64,000 nt of DNA from Streptomyces sp. AV19 (GTDB lineage Bacteria > Actinomycetota > Actinomycetes > Streptomycetales > Streptomycetaceae), in NCBI RefSeq assembly GCF_015999245.1, contig NZ_JAEAMR010000007.1, positions 814,973-878,972 on the forward strand, in the 5' to 3' direction. Under the pieces are notes generated by a model. It worked only from the letters and a program-made list of their open reading frames with translations. It did no database searches and was not told the DNA's origin. Position 1 is the stretch's first letter; each line of letters opens with the position of its first letter. Positions 23,803-34,240 of the stretch are shown one piece after another. Both the position numbers and the translations under genes were made by a program.

Positions 23803-26430
23803 ATGACTTCGAGCGCATCACGTCCCGTACCGGAACCTTCCGTACCGGAACTTCCCGTACCGGAGGCACCGACCGCGAACTCCATGCGGAGGGCCCTCAA
23901 ACGGGCCCGTGACGGCGTCGCGCTGGACGTCACGGAGGCGGCGGTCCTTCTGCAGGCCCGGGGGGAGGACCTGGAGGACCTCTGCGCCTCGGCCGCGCGG
24001 GTGCGCGACGCGGGGCTGGAGGCCGCCGGGCGTCCCGGGGTCATCACCTACTCCAAGAGCGTCTTCATCCCGCTCACCCGCCTCTGCCGCGACAAGTGCC
24101 ACTACTGCACCTTCGTCACCGTCCCCGGCAAGCTCCGGCGGGCGGGCCAGGGGATGTTCATGTCCCCGGACGAGGTGCTGGACATCGCCCGCCGCGGGGC
24201 CGCGATGGGCTGCAAGGAAGCCCTGATCACGCTGGGGGACAAGCCGGAGGAGCGCTGGCCCGAGGCCCGCGAGTGGCTGGACGCGCACGGCTACGACGAC
24301 ACCCTCGCGTACGTCCGCGCCATCTCCGTCCGGATCCTGGAGGAGACCGGCCTCCTGCCGCACCTCAACCCGGGCGTCATGTCCTGGACCGACTTCCAGC
24401 GGCTCAAGCCCGTCTCGCCGTCCATGGGCCTGATGCTGGAGACCACGGCCGGCCGGCTGTGGAGCGAGCCCGGCGGGCCGCACTACGGCTCGCCGGACAA
24501 GGACCCCGCCGTCCGGCTGCGGCACCTGGAGGACGCGGGCCGCAGCTCGGTGCCGCTGACCAGCGGACTCCTGCTGGGGATCGGGGAGACGTACGAGGAG
24601 CGCGCCGAGTCGCTGTTCGCGCTGCGCAAGGTCTCCCGGGCCTACCACGGCATCCAGGAGCTCATCCTGCAGAACTTCCGCGCCAAGCCGGACACCGCGA
24701 TGCGCGGCATGCCGGACGCGGAGCTGGACGACCTCGTCGCCACCGTCGCCGTCGCCCGGCACATCATGGGCCCCTCCGCCTGCCTCCAGGCCCCGCCGAA
24801 CCTGGTGGACGCCGAGTTCGGGCGGCTCATCCGGGCCGGGATCGACGACTGGGGCGGGGTCTCCCCGCTCACCCCGGACCACGTCAACCCCGAGCGCCCC
24901 TGGCCGCAGATCGAGGAACTCGCCGAGCGGTCCGCCGCCGAGGGGTTCGTCCTGAAGGAACGTCTCGCCATCTACCCGGAGTTCGTCAAGCGCGGCGAGC
25001 CGTGGCTCGACCCGCGCGTGCTGCCGCACGTCCGGGCGCTGGCCGACCCCGGGACCGGGCTGGCCCGGGAGGACGCCGAGGTGCGCGGGCTGCCGTGGCA
25101 GGAGCCCGAGGAGGTCTTCGTCCCCTCCGGGCGCACCGAGCTGCACCGCACCATCGACAGCGAGGGCCGCACCTCTGACCGGCGGGACGACTTCGACGAG
25201 GTCTACGGCGACTGGGAGGCGCTGCGGGAGGCCGCCGCGCCGGGGATGGTCCCCGAGCGGCTGGACGGCGACGTCCGCACGGCGCTCCGGCAGGCGGCCG
25301 ACGACCCGACGCGGCTGACCGACGCCGAGGCGCTGGTGCTGCTGCACGCCGACGGACCGGCGCTGGACGCGCTGTGCGGGATCGCGGACGACCTGCGGCG
25401 GGACGTGGCCGGCGACGACGTGACGTACATCGTCACGCGGAACATCAACTTCACCAACGTCTGCTACACCGGCTGCCGGTTCTGTGCCTTCGCCCAGCGC
25501 CGCACGGACGCCGACGCCTACACCCTCTCCCTGGAGCAGGTCGCCGACCGGGCCCAGCAGGCGTGGGACGTCGGTGCCGTCGAGGTGTGCATGCAGGGCG
25601 GCATCCACCCGGACCTGCCGGGCACGGCGTACTTCGACATCGCGCGGGCGGTCAAGGAACGCGTGCCGGGGATGCACGTGCACGCCTTCTCGCCGATGGA
25701 GGTCGTCAACGGCGCGACGCGGACCGGGCTTTCGATCCGCGAGTGGCTGACCGCGGCGAAGGAGGCCGGGCTCGACTCGATCCCGGGCACGGCGGCCGAG
25801 ATCCTCGACGACGAGGTCCGCTGGGTGCTCACCAAGGGCAAGCTGCCGACCAGCACATGGATCGAGGTGATCAAGACCGCGCACGAACTGGGCATCCGCA
25901 GCTCGTCCACGATGATGTACGGGCACGTGGACCAGCCCCGGCACTGGCTCGGGCACTTCCGGACACTGGCGGGCATTCAGGCGGAGACCGGTGGATTCAC
26001 GGAGTTCGTGACGCTTCCGTTCATCCACACCAACGCCCCCGTCTACCTCGCGGGCATCGCCCGCCCCGGCCCGACGATGCGCGACAACCGGGCGGTCACG
26101 GCCATGGCCCGGCTGCTGCTCCACCCGCACATCCCCAATATCCAGACCAGTTGGGTCAAATTGGGCACGGAGGGTGCGGCGGAGATGCTCCGCTCGGGCG
26201 CCAACGACCTGGGCGGCACGCTGATGGAGGAGACCATCTCCCGCATGGCGGGCTCCTCGTACGGCTCGTACCGCTCGATCCGCGGCCTGGAGGCCATCGC
26301 GGAGGCGGCGGGGCGTCCGTCGCGGCCACGGACGACGGCGTACGGCGAGGTGCCGGAGGAGCGCCGGACGGCGGCCCTCGCTTCGGACGGCCACCTTCCG
26401 GAACTGCTGCCGGTGCTGGGGAACGACTGA
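23803..26430 (+). CDS. fbiC: 7,8-didemethyl-8-hydroxy-5-deazariboflavin (FO) synthase FbiC
   Basis: A bifunctional 875-residue radical-SAM enzyme that joins 5-amino-6-ribitylaminouracil and tyrosine to give FO, the F420 chromophore. The N-terminal CofG half has its [4Fe-4S] motif in [10 protein letters not shown] (near residue 93-101) and the C-terminal CofH half in [10 protein letters not shown] (near 556). Both CxxxCxxC motifs are intact. [38 protein letters not shown] and [13 protein letters not shown] are family landmarks. Length matches actinobacterial FbiC. It is probably transcribed leaderless. The LLM oxidoreductase at 22411 could use F420. Confidence 0.97.
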   Translation: MTSSASRPVPEPSVPELPVPEAPTANSMRRALKRARDGVALDVTEAAVLLQARGEDLEDLCASAARVRDAGLEAAGRPGVITYSKSVFIPLTRLCRDKCHYCTFVTVPGKLRRAGQGMFMSPDEVLDIARRGAAMGCKEALITLGDKPEERWPEAREWLDAHGYDDTLAYVRAISVRILEETGLLPHLNPGVMSWTDFQRLKPVSPSMGLMLETTAGRLWSEPGGPHYGSPDKDPAVRLRHLEDAGRSSVPLTSGLLLGIGETYEERAESLFALRKVSRAYHGIQELILQNFRAKPDTAMRGMPDAELDDLVATVAVARHIMGPSACLQAPPNLVDAEFGRLIRAGIDDWGGVSPLTPDHVNPERPWPQIEELAERSAAEGFVLKERLAIYPEFVKRGEPWLDPRVLPHVRALADPGTGLAREDAEVRGLPWQEPEEVFVPSGRTELHRTIDSEGRTSDRRDDFDEVYGDWEALREAAAPGMVPERLDGDVRTALRQAADDPTRLTDAEALVLLHADGPALDALCGIADDLRRDVAGDDVTYIVTRNINFTNVCYTGCRFCAFAQRRTDADAYTLSLEQVADRAQQAWDVGAVEVCMQGGIHPDLPGTAYFDIARAVKERVPGMHVHAFSPMEVVNGATRTGLSIREWLTAAKEAGLDSIPGTAAEILDDEVRWVLTKGKLPTSTWIEVIKTAHELGIRSSSTMMYGHVDQPRHWLGHFRTLAGIQAETGGFTEFVTLPFIHTNAPVYLAGIARPGPTMRDNRAVTAMARLLLHPHIPNIQTSWVKLGTEGAAEMLRSGANDLGGTLMEETISRMAGSSYGSYRSIRGLEAIAEAAGRPSRPRTTAYGEVPEERRTAALASDGHLPELLPVLGND

Positions 26431-26446
26431 CCGGTCGTCGACCGGT
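26430..26446 (+). terminator. Hairpin after fbiC
   Basis: ACCGGTC-GTC-GACCGGT overlaps the last base of the stop codon. The stem is 7 bp with a 3-base loop and no T-run; it is a weak terminator candidate. Confidence 0.4.
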
Positions 26447-26508
26447 GTTGCGGGACTGTCGCCCGGCCTCGATCGGACGGAGACGGTCCCGCGCATAGGG
26501 TGTCCCGC

Positions 26509-27828
26509 ATGTCTTGGCCCCAGAACCCCCCACAGCCCCATCAGCCCCATCAGCCCGACCCGGAAGGCCGTCAGCCGCAATACGGACAGCAGCAGACGCC
26601 TGCCCAGCCGGGCCCGCCGTCCGCTCCCCAGGGCGGCTTCGGCCCGCCGCCGACGTGGGGCGAGGGCGGTACGGGGCATGCGCAGCCGACGATGGTCGGC
26701 GGACCGGCGGTGCCGCCGCCTCCGCCGGCGGCGGGCGGGGCCGCGGGCCGGGGCGCGGGCGCCGTACCGCCGCCGCCCGGTCCCGTCCCGGGCGCCAACG
26801 CGGGTGCCGGTGGTGCCGTGCCGCCGCCCGGCCCCGTGCCCGGTGCCTTCCCTCCGCCGCCGGGCCCTGTGCCGGGGGCGAACGCGGGTGCCGTGCCGCC
26901 GCCTCCGGGGCCCGTTCCCGGCGCGGGTGCCGGTGCCGTCCCGCCGCCCGCGTACGGTGCCGGCGCCGCGCCGCAGTTCGGGCAGCCGCAGCCGCAGCCG
27001 TACGGCGCGCCCGCTCCCGCCCCCGCGCCGCGCAAGAACAAGACCCTCCTCGCCGTCGTCGGCGGCGTCGTCGCGCTGGGCGTCATCGGCGGCGGCCTCT
27101 TCTATGTGCTGGGGGACGGCGAGGGCGGCAAGAAGGAGCAACAGGAGGCCAAGGGCGGCGCCTCCGCCGCCCCGCAGGCCCCCGGGAAGCCCGAGGCGTC
27201 CGCGTCCTCCCCGGCCGCATCCGCCCACCAGGTGCCGCAGGGCTGGCAGACCCAGACCTACGAGCGCCACGGCTTCAGCTACGACGTCCCCGGCAAGGAC
27301 GCCAAGTGGAAGCTCCTGCCCGGCGACACGATGATCTCGTACGCCGACAAGGGCAAGCCGGTCGTCGCGATGACCGGAACGGCCAACTTCCGTGAGGGCG
27401 GCTGCGCTTCGAACCCCAACCCGAACGCCTTCGGCGAGGCCGGCAAGGGCCAGCTCGCCACCGTCGGCACCACCGGCGGCGGCACGGACGGCACGCTCCA
27501 GGAGAACGCCCGCAACTGGGCGGGCAACTGGGGTGTCATGGCCTACGGAGGGCTCGGCAGCAGCAAGCCGAAGATCCAGGTGGGCCAGGCGACGCCCTGG
27601 AAGCACAACGGCATCGAGGGCTACACGGCGACCGCCAAGGTCACCGTCACCAACCGGCCGAGCAAGTGCGTGCCGCCGACCGCGATCGTCAAGAGCATCG
27701 CGCAGAAGCTGCCCGACGGGACGTTCCACGGCTGGGTCGTCTACGCGGACCAGGGCGTTCCGGACGCGCTGCCGGAGGCCGAGATCGACAAGATCATGAA
27801 CACCGTGCGACCGGCCAAAACCCAGTAG
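26509..27828 (+). CDS. Membrane-anchored protein with long Pro/Gly-rich cytoplasmic tail
   Basis: A 439-residue protein. Residues 1-175 are low complexity: His/Gln/Pro repeats, then repeated PPPGPVPGANAGA units. A single transmembrane helix follows (TLLAVVGGVVALGVIGGGLF). After a Lys/Glu/Ala/Ser linker, the outer domain (VPQGWQTQTYERHGFSYDVP ... NWGVMAYGGLG ... PDGTFHGWVVYADQGVPDAL) is globular with two cysteines about 85 residues apart. The repeated Pro tail may be a partner for other cell-envelope proteins. I do not recognise the outer domain. A TAGGGT 7 bases before the ATG suggests leaderless transcription; an in-frame GTG at 26500 is the alternative start. Confidence 0.7.
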   Translation: MSWPQNPPQPHQPHQPDPEGRQPQYGQQQTPAQPGPPSAPQGGFGPPPTWGEGGTGHAQPTMVGGPAVPPPPPAAGGAAGRGAGAVPPPPGPVPGANAGAGGAVPPPGPVPGAFPPPPGPVPGANAGAVPPPPGPVPGAGAGAVPPPAYGAGAAPQFGQPQPQPYGAPAPAPAPRKNKTLLAVVGGVVALGVIGGGLFYVLGDGEGGKKEQQEAKGGASAAPQAPGKPEASASSPAASAHQVPQGWQTQTYERHGFSYDVPGKDAKWKLLPGDTMISYADKGKPVVAMTGTANFREGGCASNPNPNAFGEAGKGQLATVGTTGGGTDGTLQENARNWAGNWGVMAYGGLGSSKPKIQVGQATPWKHNGIEGYTATAKVTVTNRPSKCVPPTAIVKSIAQKLPDGTFHGWVVYADQGVPDALPEAEIDKIMNTVRPAKTQ

Positions 27829-27913
27829 GCCCGCACGGGCGGTCGATTACAGTGCTGTGCCGACCGCAAGCCGCAGCAGGACCGAGTCCAGTCGGAAGCC
27901 GGGAGGCCGGAAC

Positions 27914-29038
27914 GTGACCACGACCGTCGGTGCGGGGACGCCCCTGTGGGGCCGGGCCGAACAGCAGGACTTCCGCGCCCGGGTGCGCGGCTGCCTGCTG
28001 GGCGGCGCCATCGGTGACGCGCTCGGCGCGGGCATCGAGTTCGACTCCCTGGAGGCGATCCGCTCGGCCCACGGGCCGCACGGCGTCGAGGACTACGTCC
28101 CGGCCTACGGCCGGCGGGGCGCCGTCACCGACGACACCCAGATGACGCTCTTCACCGCCGAGGGGCTGATACGGGCCCAGGTGCGCCGGGACGCCGGCGC
28201 CTGGCACCCGCCGACCGACGTCCACCGCGCATACCTGCGGTGGGCGGCCACCCAGCGCGACTGGGGACCGGACGAGCGGGAGCCGGACGCCGGCTGGCTG
28301 GCCCATGAGGAGTGGCTCTACTCCCGGCGGGCCCCCGGGAACGCCTGCCTGTCCGGGCTGGCGGACGAGCGGATGGGCACGCTGGAGGAGCCGAGGAATC
28401 CCGACTCCAAGGGGTGCGGCGCGGTGATGCGCTCGGCCCCCTTCGGGCTCCTGGTCGGCTGGGAACCGGAGCTCGTCCTCCAACTCGCCGTGGAATGCGC
28501 CGTGCAGACGCACGGGCACCCCACGGGCTCGCTCGCCGCCGGGGCGTTCGCGGTCATCGTCCACGGCGTCGCGCGCGGCGAATCGCTGGACGCCGCCGTT
28601 CAGCGGACCCTGGCCCTGCTCGTCGGCCGCCCGGGGCACGAGGAGACGAGCCGGGCGCTGCGGCAGGCCCTGGGCGCGGTGCGCCAGGGCCTGCCGACGC
28701 CCGAGCGCGTGGAGTCGCTAGGCCAGGGGTGGGTGGCGGAGGAGGCCCTGGCCATGGGCGTCTACTGCGCGCTCGTCGCCGAGGATGTGCGCCACGGGCT
28801 GCTGCTCGCCGTCAACCACGGCGGGGATTCGGACTCCACCGGGTCGATCTGCGGCAACCTCCTCGGCGCGCTGCACGGGGAGACCGCGCTGCCCGCCGGG
28901 TGGCTCGCCGAGCTGGAGGGACGGGCCACCATCCTCCAACTCGCCGACGACTTCGCCATGGAGCTGACGCAGGGCGCCTCGCTGCACGGCCCGGCCGGCT
29001 CCTCGGCCGCCTGGCTGGCGCGGTACCCACGGGCCTGA
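27914..29038 (+). CDS. ADP-ribosylglycohydrolase (DraG-like) family protein
   Basis: A 374-residue hydrolase predicted to remove ADP-ribose from proteins or small molecules. GCLLGGAIGDALGAGIEF opens the fold, VTDDTQMTLFTAEGLIRA supplies the first Mg-binding aspartates, and VNHGGDSDSTGSICGNLLG the C-terminal metal site, all intact. The GTG at 27914 has GGGAGG 7 bases upstream. No partner ADP-ribosyltransferase gene is seen nearby. It is probably cytoplasmic. Confidence 0.92.
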   Translation: MTTTVGAGTPLWGRAEQQDFRARVRGCLLGGAIGDALGAGIEFDSLEAIRSAHGPHGVEDYVPAYGRRGAVTDDTQMTLFTAEGLIRAQVRRDAGAWHPPTDVHRAYLRWAATQRDWGPDEREPDAGWLAHEEWLYSRRAPGNACLSGLADERMGTLEEPRNPDSKGCGAVMRSAPFGLLVGWEPELVLQLAVECAVQTHGHPTGSLAAGAFAVIVHGVARGESLDAAVQRTLALLVGRPGHEETSRALRQALGAVRQGLPTPERVESLGQGWVAEEALAMGVYCALVAEDVRHGLLLAVNHGGDSDSTGSICGNLLGALHGETALPAGWLAELEGRATILQLADDFAMELTQGASLHGPAGSSAAWLARYPRA

Positions 29039-29142
29039 TCCCGGCCCGGGGCCGCGCCCGGCGGAACCACGTCGGACGGACGCCGGACGGGCCTAACCAC
29101 GCCCGCCCGACGCGCCGTTGCCGACGGGGTCGGGTCAGGGCG

Positions 29143-29337
29143 TCACTTGGCCCCGGGGGTGACCGTCGTCATGAAGGCCTCCCACGCCTCGGGCGTGAAG
29201 CCGAGCTCGGCGCGGCGCGGGGCCTTGGAGTCGCGCACCGCGACGGACCCGAGGAGGAAGGAGGCGACCTCGACGCAGTCGCCGTTGAGGGAGTGGGAGG
29301 ACTTCCGCCACGTGGACATGCCCTGCTGAATTGCCAT
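29143..29337 (-). CDS. DUF397 family protein
   Basis: A 64-residue small protein with the DUF397 core: [19 protein letters not shown], then [16 protein letters not shown] and [12 protein letters not shown] lies 7-8 bases upstream of the ATG. DUF397 proteins pair with XRE/DUF5753 regulators throughout Streptomyces and may act as antagonist partners. The matching XRE gene lies upstream on the same strand, 270 bp away. A similar pair occurs at 38537-39531. Confidence 0.9.
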   Translation of the reverse strand: MAIQQGMSTWRKSSHSLNGDCVEVASFLLGSVAVRDSKAPRRAELGFTPEAWEAFMTTVTPGAK

Positions 29338-29607
29338 GGTGTTGCTCCGTTGCCTGTGAGTACTGCCGGTGTAAGTACTGCCTGTCGCAATCGGGGGTGG
29401 TGCCGGCTTCCCGAAGGTGCGACCGACGGTACGCGCCAACATCACCGGATGAGCTGGCTGTTCACTCGACCGGATGGCATATTCCAGGCGACTCTTCCCA
29501 GTGGCGCGGCACCAGGTGTACCGTTCCGCCTCCCCAGGCGGAGGCCGTCCCGGAGACGGCACTTTCCGGGGGCGGTGCTCGGCCGACGGCGCTTCCCGGG
29601 GCGGTGC

Positions 29608-30489
29608 TCAGTCGCGGTACTCGTCCGCGACGCTCAGCAGGAACTGCCGCGTCTGCTCGGCGTTGAGGGCCTGCATCCGCAGGTGCTCGTACATCACGCT
29701 GTACGCCTGCACGTCGTTGGGCTTCTCCAGGTACAGGTCGCTGGTGATGCCCTCCAGGTAGACCGTGCTGGCATCCTGCGGGTCGTGGAACTCCAGGATG
29801 CAGAACTTGCCGTACATCCCCGGATGCGCGCCCACGTCGTACGGCAGGATCTGCACGGTGATGTGCGGCTGGAGGCTGAACTCGACGAGGTGCTCCAGCT
29901 GTTCGCACATGATGGCCCGGTTGCCGACGATGCGCCGCAGCGCCGACTCGTCGATGACCGCCCACAGGCGCAGCGGGTTGACCGGGTCGGTGATCCGCTC
30001 CTGGCGCCGCATCCGCACCTGCACGCGCCGCTCGACCTCGCCGGCGGTCGCCTCCGGCCACGAGCCCTCGGTGACGGCGCTGGCGTACCCCGGGGTCTGG
30101 AGCAGGCCGGGGATGAGCGACGCCTCGTAGATCCGCAGCGAGGCCGCGTCGGTCTCCAGACCGATGTAGACGCTGTACGGAATGTCGCCGAAGGCATGCC
30201 ACCAGCCTTGCTGGCGTGACTCTTTGGCCATCTGCATCAGCGAATCGACGATGCGGTGGTCCTCGACCCCGTACACCCCGCACAGGTCGCGGACGTCGCG
30301 CTGGCTGATGCTGCGACGGCCGTTCTCCAGCCGGCTGATCTTCGACTGCGACACCAGGAGCCGCTCGGCCACCTCCTCGGCCGTCATCCCTTTGAGCTCA
30401 CGGAGCTTGCGCAGCTCCTGCCCCAATCGGCGCCGCCTTACGGTGGGGTTGACACTGGACGCCACGGGACGCACCTCCGGCTCCGTCAT
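29608..30489 (-). CDS. XRE-family regulator with DUF5753 ligand domain
   Basis: A 293-residue regulator. Residues 18-80 are the XRE HTH (RRLGQELRKLRELKGMTAEE, RLLVSQSKISRLENGRR). The DUF5753 domain (about 105-285) has IYEASLIPGLLQTPGYASAV, HITVQILPYDVGAHPGMYGK, and YLEGITSDLYLEKPNDVQAY. GGAG is 8 bases before the ATG at 30489. It pairs with the downstream DUF397 gene. The family controls development or antibiotic production in some streptomycetes. The 270 bp between them carry two imperfect copies of CCGGGGCGGTGCTC (29566-29610) and no gene. Confidence 0.9.
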   Translation of the reverse strand: MTEPEVRPVASSVNPTVRRRRLGQELRKLRELKGMTAEEVAERLLVSQSKISRLENGRRSISQRDVRDLCGVYGVEDHRIVDSLMQMAKESRQQGWWHAFGDIPYSVYIGLETDAASLRIYEASLIPGLLQTPGYASAVTEGSWPEATAGEVERRVQVRMRRQERITDPVNPLRLWAVIDESALRRIVGNRAIMCEQLEHLVEFSLQPHITVQILPYDVGAHPGMYGKFCILEFHDPQDASTVYLEGITSDLYLEKPNDVQAYSVMYEHLRMQALNAEQTRQFLLSVADEYRD

Positions 30490-30872
30490 GCTGCTGTCTC
30501 CTAGCCCCCGCAGCCTGCCACCACCGGCCGGGGCGGCGCTGGAAAATGCCGACACAGCGTCCTCTCGCGATGACCGAAGTCACGTCGGCGCGCGGGTCCG
30601 TACGGACGCGGGCGCGCCTGCGCGGGACGGCGGCCGGACCACCGCCCCGCGCACGGGTCGTCGGGCGGGCACGGCATGCCGGGGCGGGGGACGGCCGCAC
30701 CGTCCCCCGCGGCCCGGCGCGGCCGGGTCACCGCTTTCCGCCCCACCGGGCGACCGGGTCACTCATGTCACCGCGTCACCCGGTTCCGCGCGTCACCGGA
30801 AAGCGTTCCGTCGCCGGAGGGCGTTCCGCCGGGGAAATCCCCTCCGGAGCCGGGCGGCCGGCTGCCACGGCC
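30490..30872. other. Intergenic gap with terminator-like hairpin
   Basis: No gene is supported here. GCGGGGGACGG-CCGCA-CCGTCCCCCGC (30684-30710) is an 11-bp perfect hairpin suited to end the GPP34 transcript on the minus strand. A run of five GTCAC(C/T) elements between about 30727 and 30800 could be regulatory. Confidence 0.5.
30684..30710 (-). terminator. Hairpin downstream of GPP34 gene
   Basis: Perfect 11-bp stem with loop CCGCA, 163 bases past the GPP34 stop on its strand. Confidence 0.5.
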
Positions 30873-31649
30873 TCACGAGGCCGCCGCGCGGGCCATCACC
30901 CCGCCATGGGGCGCCACGGACTGAGGAACGGTTTCAGCAGACGCCACCGCGCCCCGGACGGACGCCTTCCGGCGCCCCGGGCCGCCGTTCCCGCCGCCGG
31001 CCACCGCCTGGGACCGGCGCGGCTGGGCCACCCCGTTCTGCACGTCGAGCACGGCGTGCGCCACGAGCCCGCCCATCGGGTCGTGCCGGATCAGGTCCCG
31101 CAGCCGGGACCTGGACGAGCGGCCCTCGTTGCCCGGGTACAGGTGCTTGCCCAGGCCGACCGCGTGGGCCAGCGCGGCCAGTGCCGCGGTCCGCGGGTCC
31201 GGCGGGACGCCGGTGCGGATCGCGCTGTCGAGCCGGGCCCTGATCTCCCGGCTGATGGCCGTTTCGGTCGCCTGGTAACGGGTGGTCGGCAGCACCCCGC
31301 ACATCTGGCCGGCGACGGCGTGCACCATGCCGCACCGCTCCAGGTGGGTGAGATACGTCTGACGCAGCCCCAGGCGGGGTCCGCCGATCCAGTGCACCGC
31401 GCGGACCGGGCTGCCGCGGCGGCGCAGCAGTTCGAGCGCGGAGTCCAGGGTCGGATCTCCTGTGGGCCGTGGCATCACCACGGCGATACGATCCCCGTCA
31501 GGGGCTATCCGTCCGGCCAGAGCCAGCTCCACTAGCTGGGCTCCGGCGAGACCGAGGTCGAGCGACTGCGGCTGCGCCGTGGTCCCGGTGGCCGGGTCCA
31601 AGGCGAGCAGCAGAAGCTCCTCCGGAATTGTTCTGCGGCTCCTGCCCAT
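30873..31649 (-). CDS. GPP34 (GOLPH3-like) family phosphoprotein
   Basis: A 258-residue protein of the GPP34/GOLPH3 superfamily. RTIPEELLLLALDPATGTTA, LGLAGAQLVELALAGRIAPD and the later helical region (LAALAHAVGLGKHLYPGNEG, RSRLRDLIRHDPMGGLVAHA) are characteristic. The last 60 residues are disordered and basic. GGGGAGG lies 5 bases before the ATG. The eukaryotic relative binds PI4P; the bacterial role is unknown. In actinobacteria these genes are frequent and often near cell-envelope functions, here a divergent D-Ala-D-Ala carboxypeptidase. Confidence 0.88.
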   Translation of the reverse strand: MGRSRRTIPEELLLLALDPATGTTAQPQSLDLGLAGAQLVELALAGRIAPDGDRIAVVMPRPTGDPTLDSALELLRRRGSPVRAVHWIGGPRLGLRQTYLTHLERCGMVHAVAGQMCGVLPTTRYQATETAISREIRARLDSAIRTGVPPDPRTAALAALAHAVGLGKHLYPGNEGRSSRSRLRDLIRHDPMGGLVAHAVLDVQNGVAQPRRSQAVAGGGNGGPGRRKASVRGAVASAETVPQSVAPHGGVMARAAAS

Positions 31650-31907
31650 CCATGCCTCCCCGCGTGGATGAGTGACAGGGTGACCCCTCTCACATTGGTC
31701 TGTCGAGAGTGCGTGGTGGCTTCGGGTGGGAACCGGTAGGTATGTCGTCTCGTCTTGCACATGGGTGAAGCCGTGGAAGCCGCTTGACGGGCGGTCGCGC
31801 GCTGGCACGCCGACGGCAGAGGACACTGGTAGACGTTGAGAATGTCCGGGAAGCGGGGCGCTGGCCGCCCCGCCTCGGCGTACGGCGCGGGAATCGAGGA
31901 GGCATCG

Positions 31908-34217
31908 GTGGCGGGCGAGTCCCCCGACAAGTCTGAGCAGGGGAAGCCGTCGGGGGAGACGGCTGGCGAGCACGACCCGCGGCTCGGTGCGCGGAAGGCA
32001 CCGGCGGAGTCGGACGCCGCGGCGCGGACGCGGCACGACGCCGCCCGTGAGGAGCGGGACGGGGTCCGCCCGGCGGACGCCGGATCCGATGCGGATGCAA
32101 AGCCCGCGGAGCGGGAGGAAGCGGAAGGCGACCGTCCGAAGGATGGCGCGCCGGACGCCGCCGCGCCCGGCGACGCCCGCCCGAAGGGCGCCGACACCTC
32201 GGCCGGCGACGCCCGGTTGAAGGCCGCCGTGGCCTCGTGGGTGGCCGGTGCGGACGAGGACGCGCCCGAGACGATCGGGGACGCCTCCACGCCGCGCCCG
32301 GAGGCGTCCCGCGCGGACCGCTCGGCGGAGTCCTCCGCGGACCAGCCGACCGCGTTGCTGAAGGCGCCGGTCATCGAAGCGCCGAAGCCGGCGGAGCCGG
32401 AGGCGGATTCCGAGGCGGACATGAAGTCCGTCGCGACCGCGCCCGCCGGGGCGAGGACGGCCTCGGCCGGCGCCTCGGCCGACCAGCCGACCGCGCTGCT
32501 GAAGGCGCCCGCCGCCGCCGACGCGCCGAAGCCCGCCAAGGCCAAGGCCCCCGCGAAGGCGGACTCCGCCGAGCCCGACCCCGGCGACCAGCCCACGGCC
32601 CTGATCAAGGCGCCGCAGGTCAAGACCCCCGAGGTCAAGACCCCGGCCGCGCCGCCCAAGGGCGCGCCCACCGGCGACGAGCGCGCGAGCCGCTTCGTCC
32701 CGCTCAAGTCGGACGACGCGCCGGTCGCGCCCCCGAAGCCGCCCCGGCCCGCCGTGCCCGTCAAGGTCGCCCCGCCGGCCCCCGCGGCCCCCGCCGAGCG
32801 CCCCCAGGAGCCGGCCGGTCCGGCCGAGGCCGAGCCGACGAAGCAGACGCCGGCGCCGGACGGTCCGGAGGGCGGGCAGCCGAGACCGCTCGACCTCCTG
32901 GCCCAGCTGACCAACACCCCGCCGCCGCCGGACACCCCGGTGCGCAGCACCGTCCGGCGCCTGAAGATCTACACGCCGATAGCGGTCCTGCTGCTGATCG
33001 TCTTCTGCGTGGTGCAGGCGTTCCGGCCGCTGCCGGACGCGCAGCTGTCGCTCGGCAAGCAGGCCGCCTACACCTTCGGCGGCGAGAAGTTCGACATGAA
33101 GTGGCCCGGGGAGGGCCAGTCCGCCGCCAAGGTGCTCGGCGTCGGCGACCTGGGCACCTACGGCGAGCAGAAGCCCGTGCCGACGGCCTCCATGGCCAAG
33201 GTCATGACGGCGTACATCATCCTGCGCGACCACCCGCTGAAGATGCAGGGCCCGGACAAGCCCGAGCAGGGTCCGCAGATCACGGTCGACCCGAAGGCGG
33301 AGCAGGAGGGGAAGGCCAAGGACGAGTCGGCGATCCGGGGGCTGAAGGCCGGGCAGAAGTTCTCGGAGTACGACATGCTCCAGATGCTGCTGATCCCGTC
33401 GGGCAACAACATCGCCCGGCTGCTGGGCCGCTGGGACGCCGGGTCGGAGGCGGAGTTCGTCAAGAAGATGAACGCCGTCGCCAAGGACCTCGGCATGAAG
33501 AACACCACGTACACCGACCCCAGCGGCCTCAACAAGACCACGGTCAGTACCGCGGTCGACCAGGTACGGCTGGCCGAGCGGGTGATCAAGGACCCGGTCA
33601 TCCGCAACATCACGACCAAGCCCAACACCCCGATCGACGGTCTCAACGGCTCGATCAACAGCAACATCGACGACCTGCTGATCAAGCACACCGGCGTGCT
33701 GGGCATCAAGACGGGTTCCTCCACCCCGGCCGGCGGCGCTCTGATGTGGGCGGCCCGCAAGCGGATCGGCGGCGAGGAGCTGCTGATCGTCGGCGCCACC
33801 ATGGACCAGCACTTCAAGGGCGGTCCCGACCTCAACGCCGAGATGAGCCTGAAGATGGCGAAGAACGTCAGCTACGAGCAGCTGACCGCCGTCCAGAACG
33901 GCCTCCAGCAGGCCACCGTCGTCAAGAAGGGCCAGGTCGTCGGCTACGTGGACGACCAGCTCGGCGGCAGGACCCCGGTCGTGGCCACCAAGGACGTCAA
34001 GGGCTTCGGCTGGGGCGGCATGAAGGCGAAGTTCGCCCTGAAGCCCAAGGGCTCCAAGGGCTCCAAGGACACCGCCGTGCCGCACTCGGCCAAGGCAGGC
34101 ACCGTCGTCGGCGAGCTCCTCATCGGGTCCGGACCGGACGCGGTGAAGGTCCCGGTGGCGCTGCAGAAGGCGCTGAGCGAGCCGTCCTTCGGCTCCAAGC
34201 TGACCCGCCTGGGCTGA
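31908..34217 (+). CDS. D-alanyl-D-alanine carboxypeptidase with long cytoplasmic N-terminal region
   Basis: A 769-residue penicillin-binding protein. The first 340 residues are charged and Ala/Pro-rich with three copies of the motif DQPTALLKAP (the third reads DQPTALIKAP), whose threonines look like kinase target sites. A single helix (IYTPIAVLLLIVFCVVQAF) then enters the membrane. The peptidase S11 domain has the SxxK tetrad ASMAKVM, the SGN motif in LIPSGNNIAR and KTG in LGIKTGSST, all intact. A C-terminal beta domain follows. GTG 31908 is preceded by GAGGAGG at 5-6 bases and is favoured over ATG 31842. It trims peptidoglycan pentapeptides outside the membrane. Confidence 0.92.
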   Translation: MAGESPDKSEQGKPSGETAGEHDPRLGARKAPAESDAAARTRHDAAREERDGVRPADAGSDADAKPAEREEAEGDRPKDGAPDAAAPGDARPKGADTSAGDARLKAAVASWVAGADEDAPETIGDASTPRPEASRADRSAESSADQPTALLKAPVIEAPKPAEPEADSEADMKSVATAPAGARTASAGASADQPTALLKAPAAADAPKPAKAKAPAKADSAEPDPGDQPTALIKAPQVKTPEVKTPAAPPKGAPTGDERASRFVPLKSDDAPVAPPKPPRPAVPVKVAPPAPAAPAERPQEPAGPAEAEPTKQTPAPDGPEGGQPRPLDLLAQLTNTPPPPDTPVRSTVRRLKIYTPIAVLLLIVFCVVQAFRPLPDAQLSLGKQAAYTFGGEKFDMKWPGEGQSAAKVLGVGDLGTYGEQKPVPTASMAKVMTAYIILRDHPLKMQGPDKPEQGPQITVDPKAEQEGKAKDESAIRGLKAGQKFSEYDMLQMLLIPSGNNIARLLGRWDAGSEAEFVKKMNAVAKDLGMKNTTYTDPSGLNKTTVSTAVDQVRLAERVIKDPVIRNITTKPNTPIDGLNGSINSNIDDLLIKHTGVLGIKTGSSTPAGGALMWAARKRIGGEELLIVGATMDQHFKGGPDLNAEMSLKMAKNVSYEQLTAVQNGLQQATVVKKGQVVGYVDDQLGGRTPVVATKDVKGFGWGGMKAKFALKPKGSKGSKDTAVPHSAKAGTVVGELLIGSGPDAVKVPVALQKALSEPSFGSKLTRLG

Positions 34218-34240
34218 CCGGCGCCCCGGCGCCCGGGAAC

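Noticed and set aside
23818..27729. A 1303-codon minus-strand frame over fbiC and the membrane protein gene
   Set aside because: It mirrors real plus-strand genes with intact radical-SAM motifs; no domain on the minus strand.
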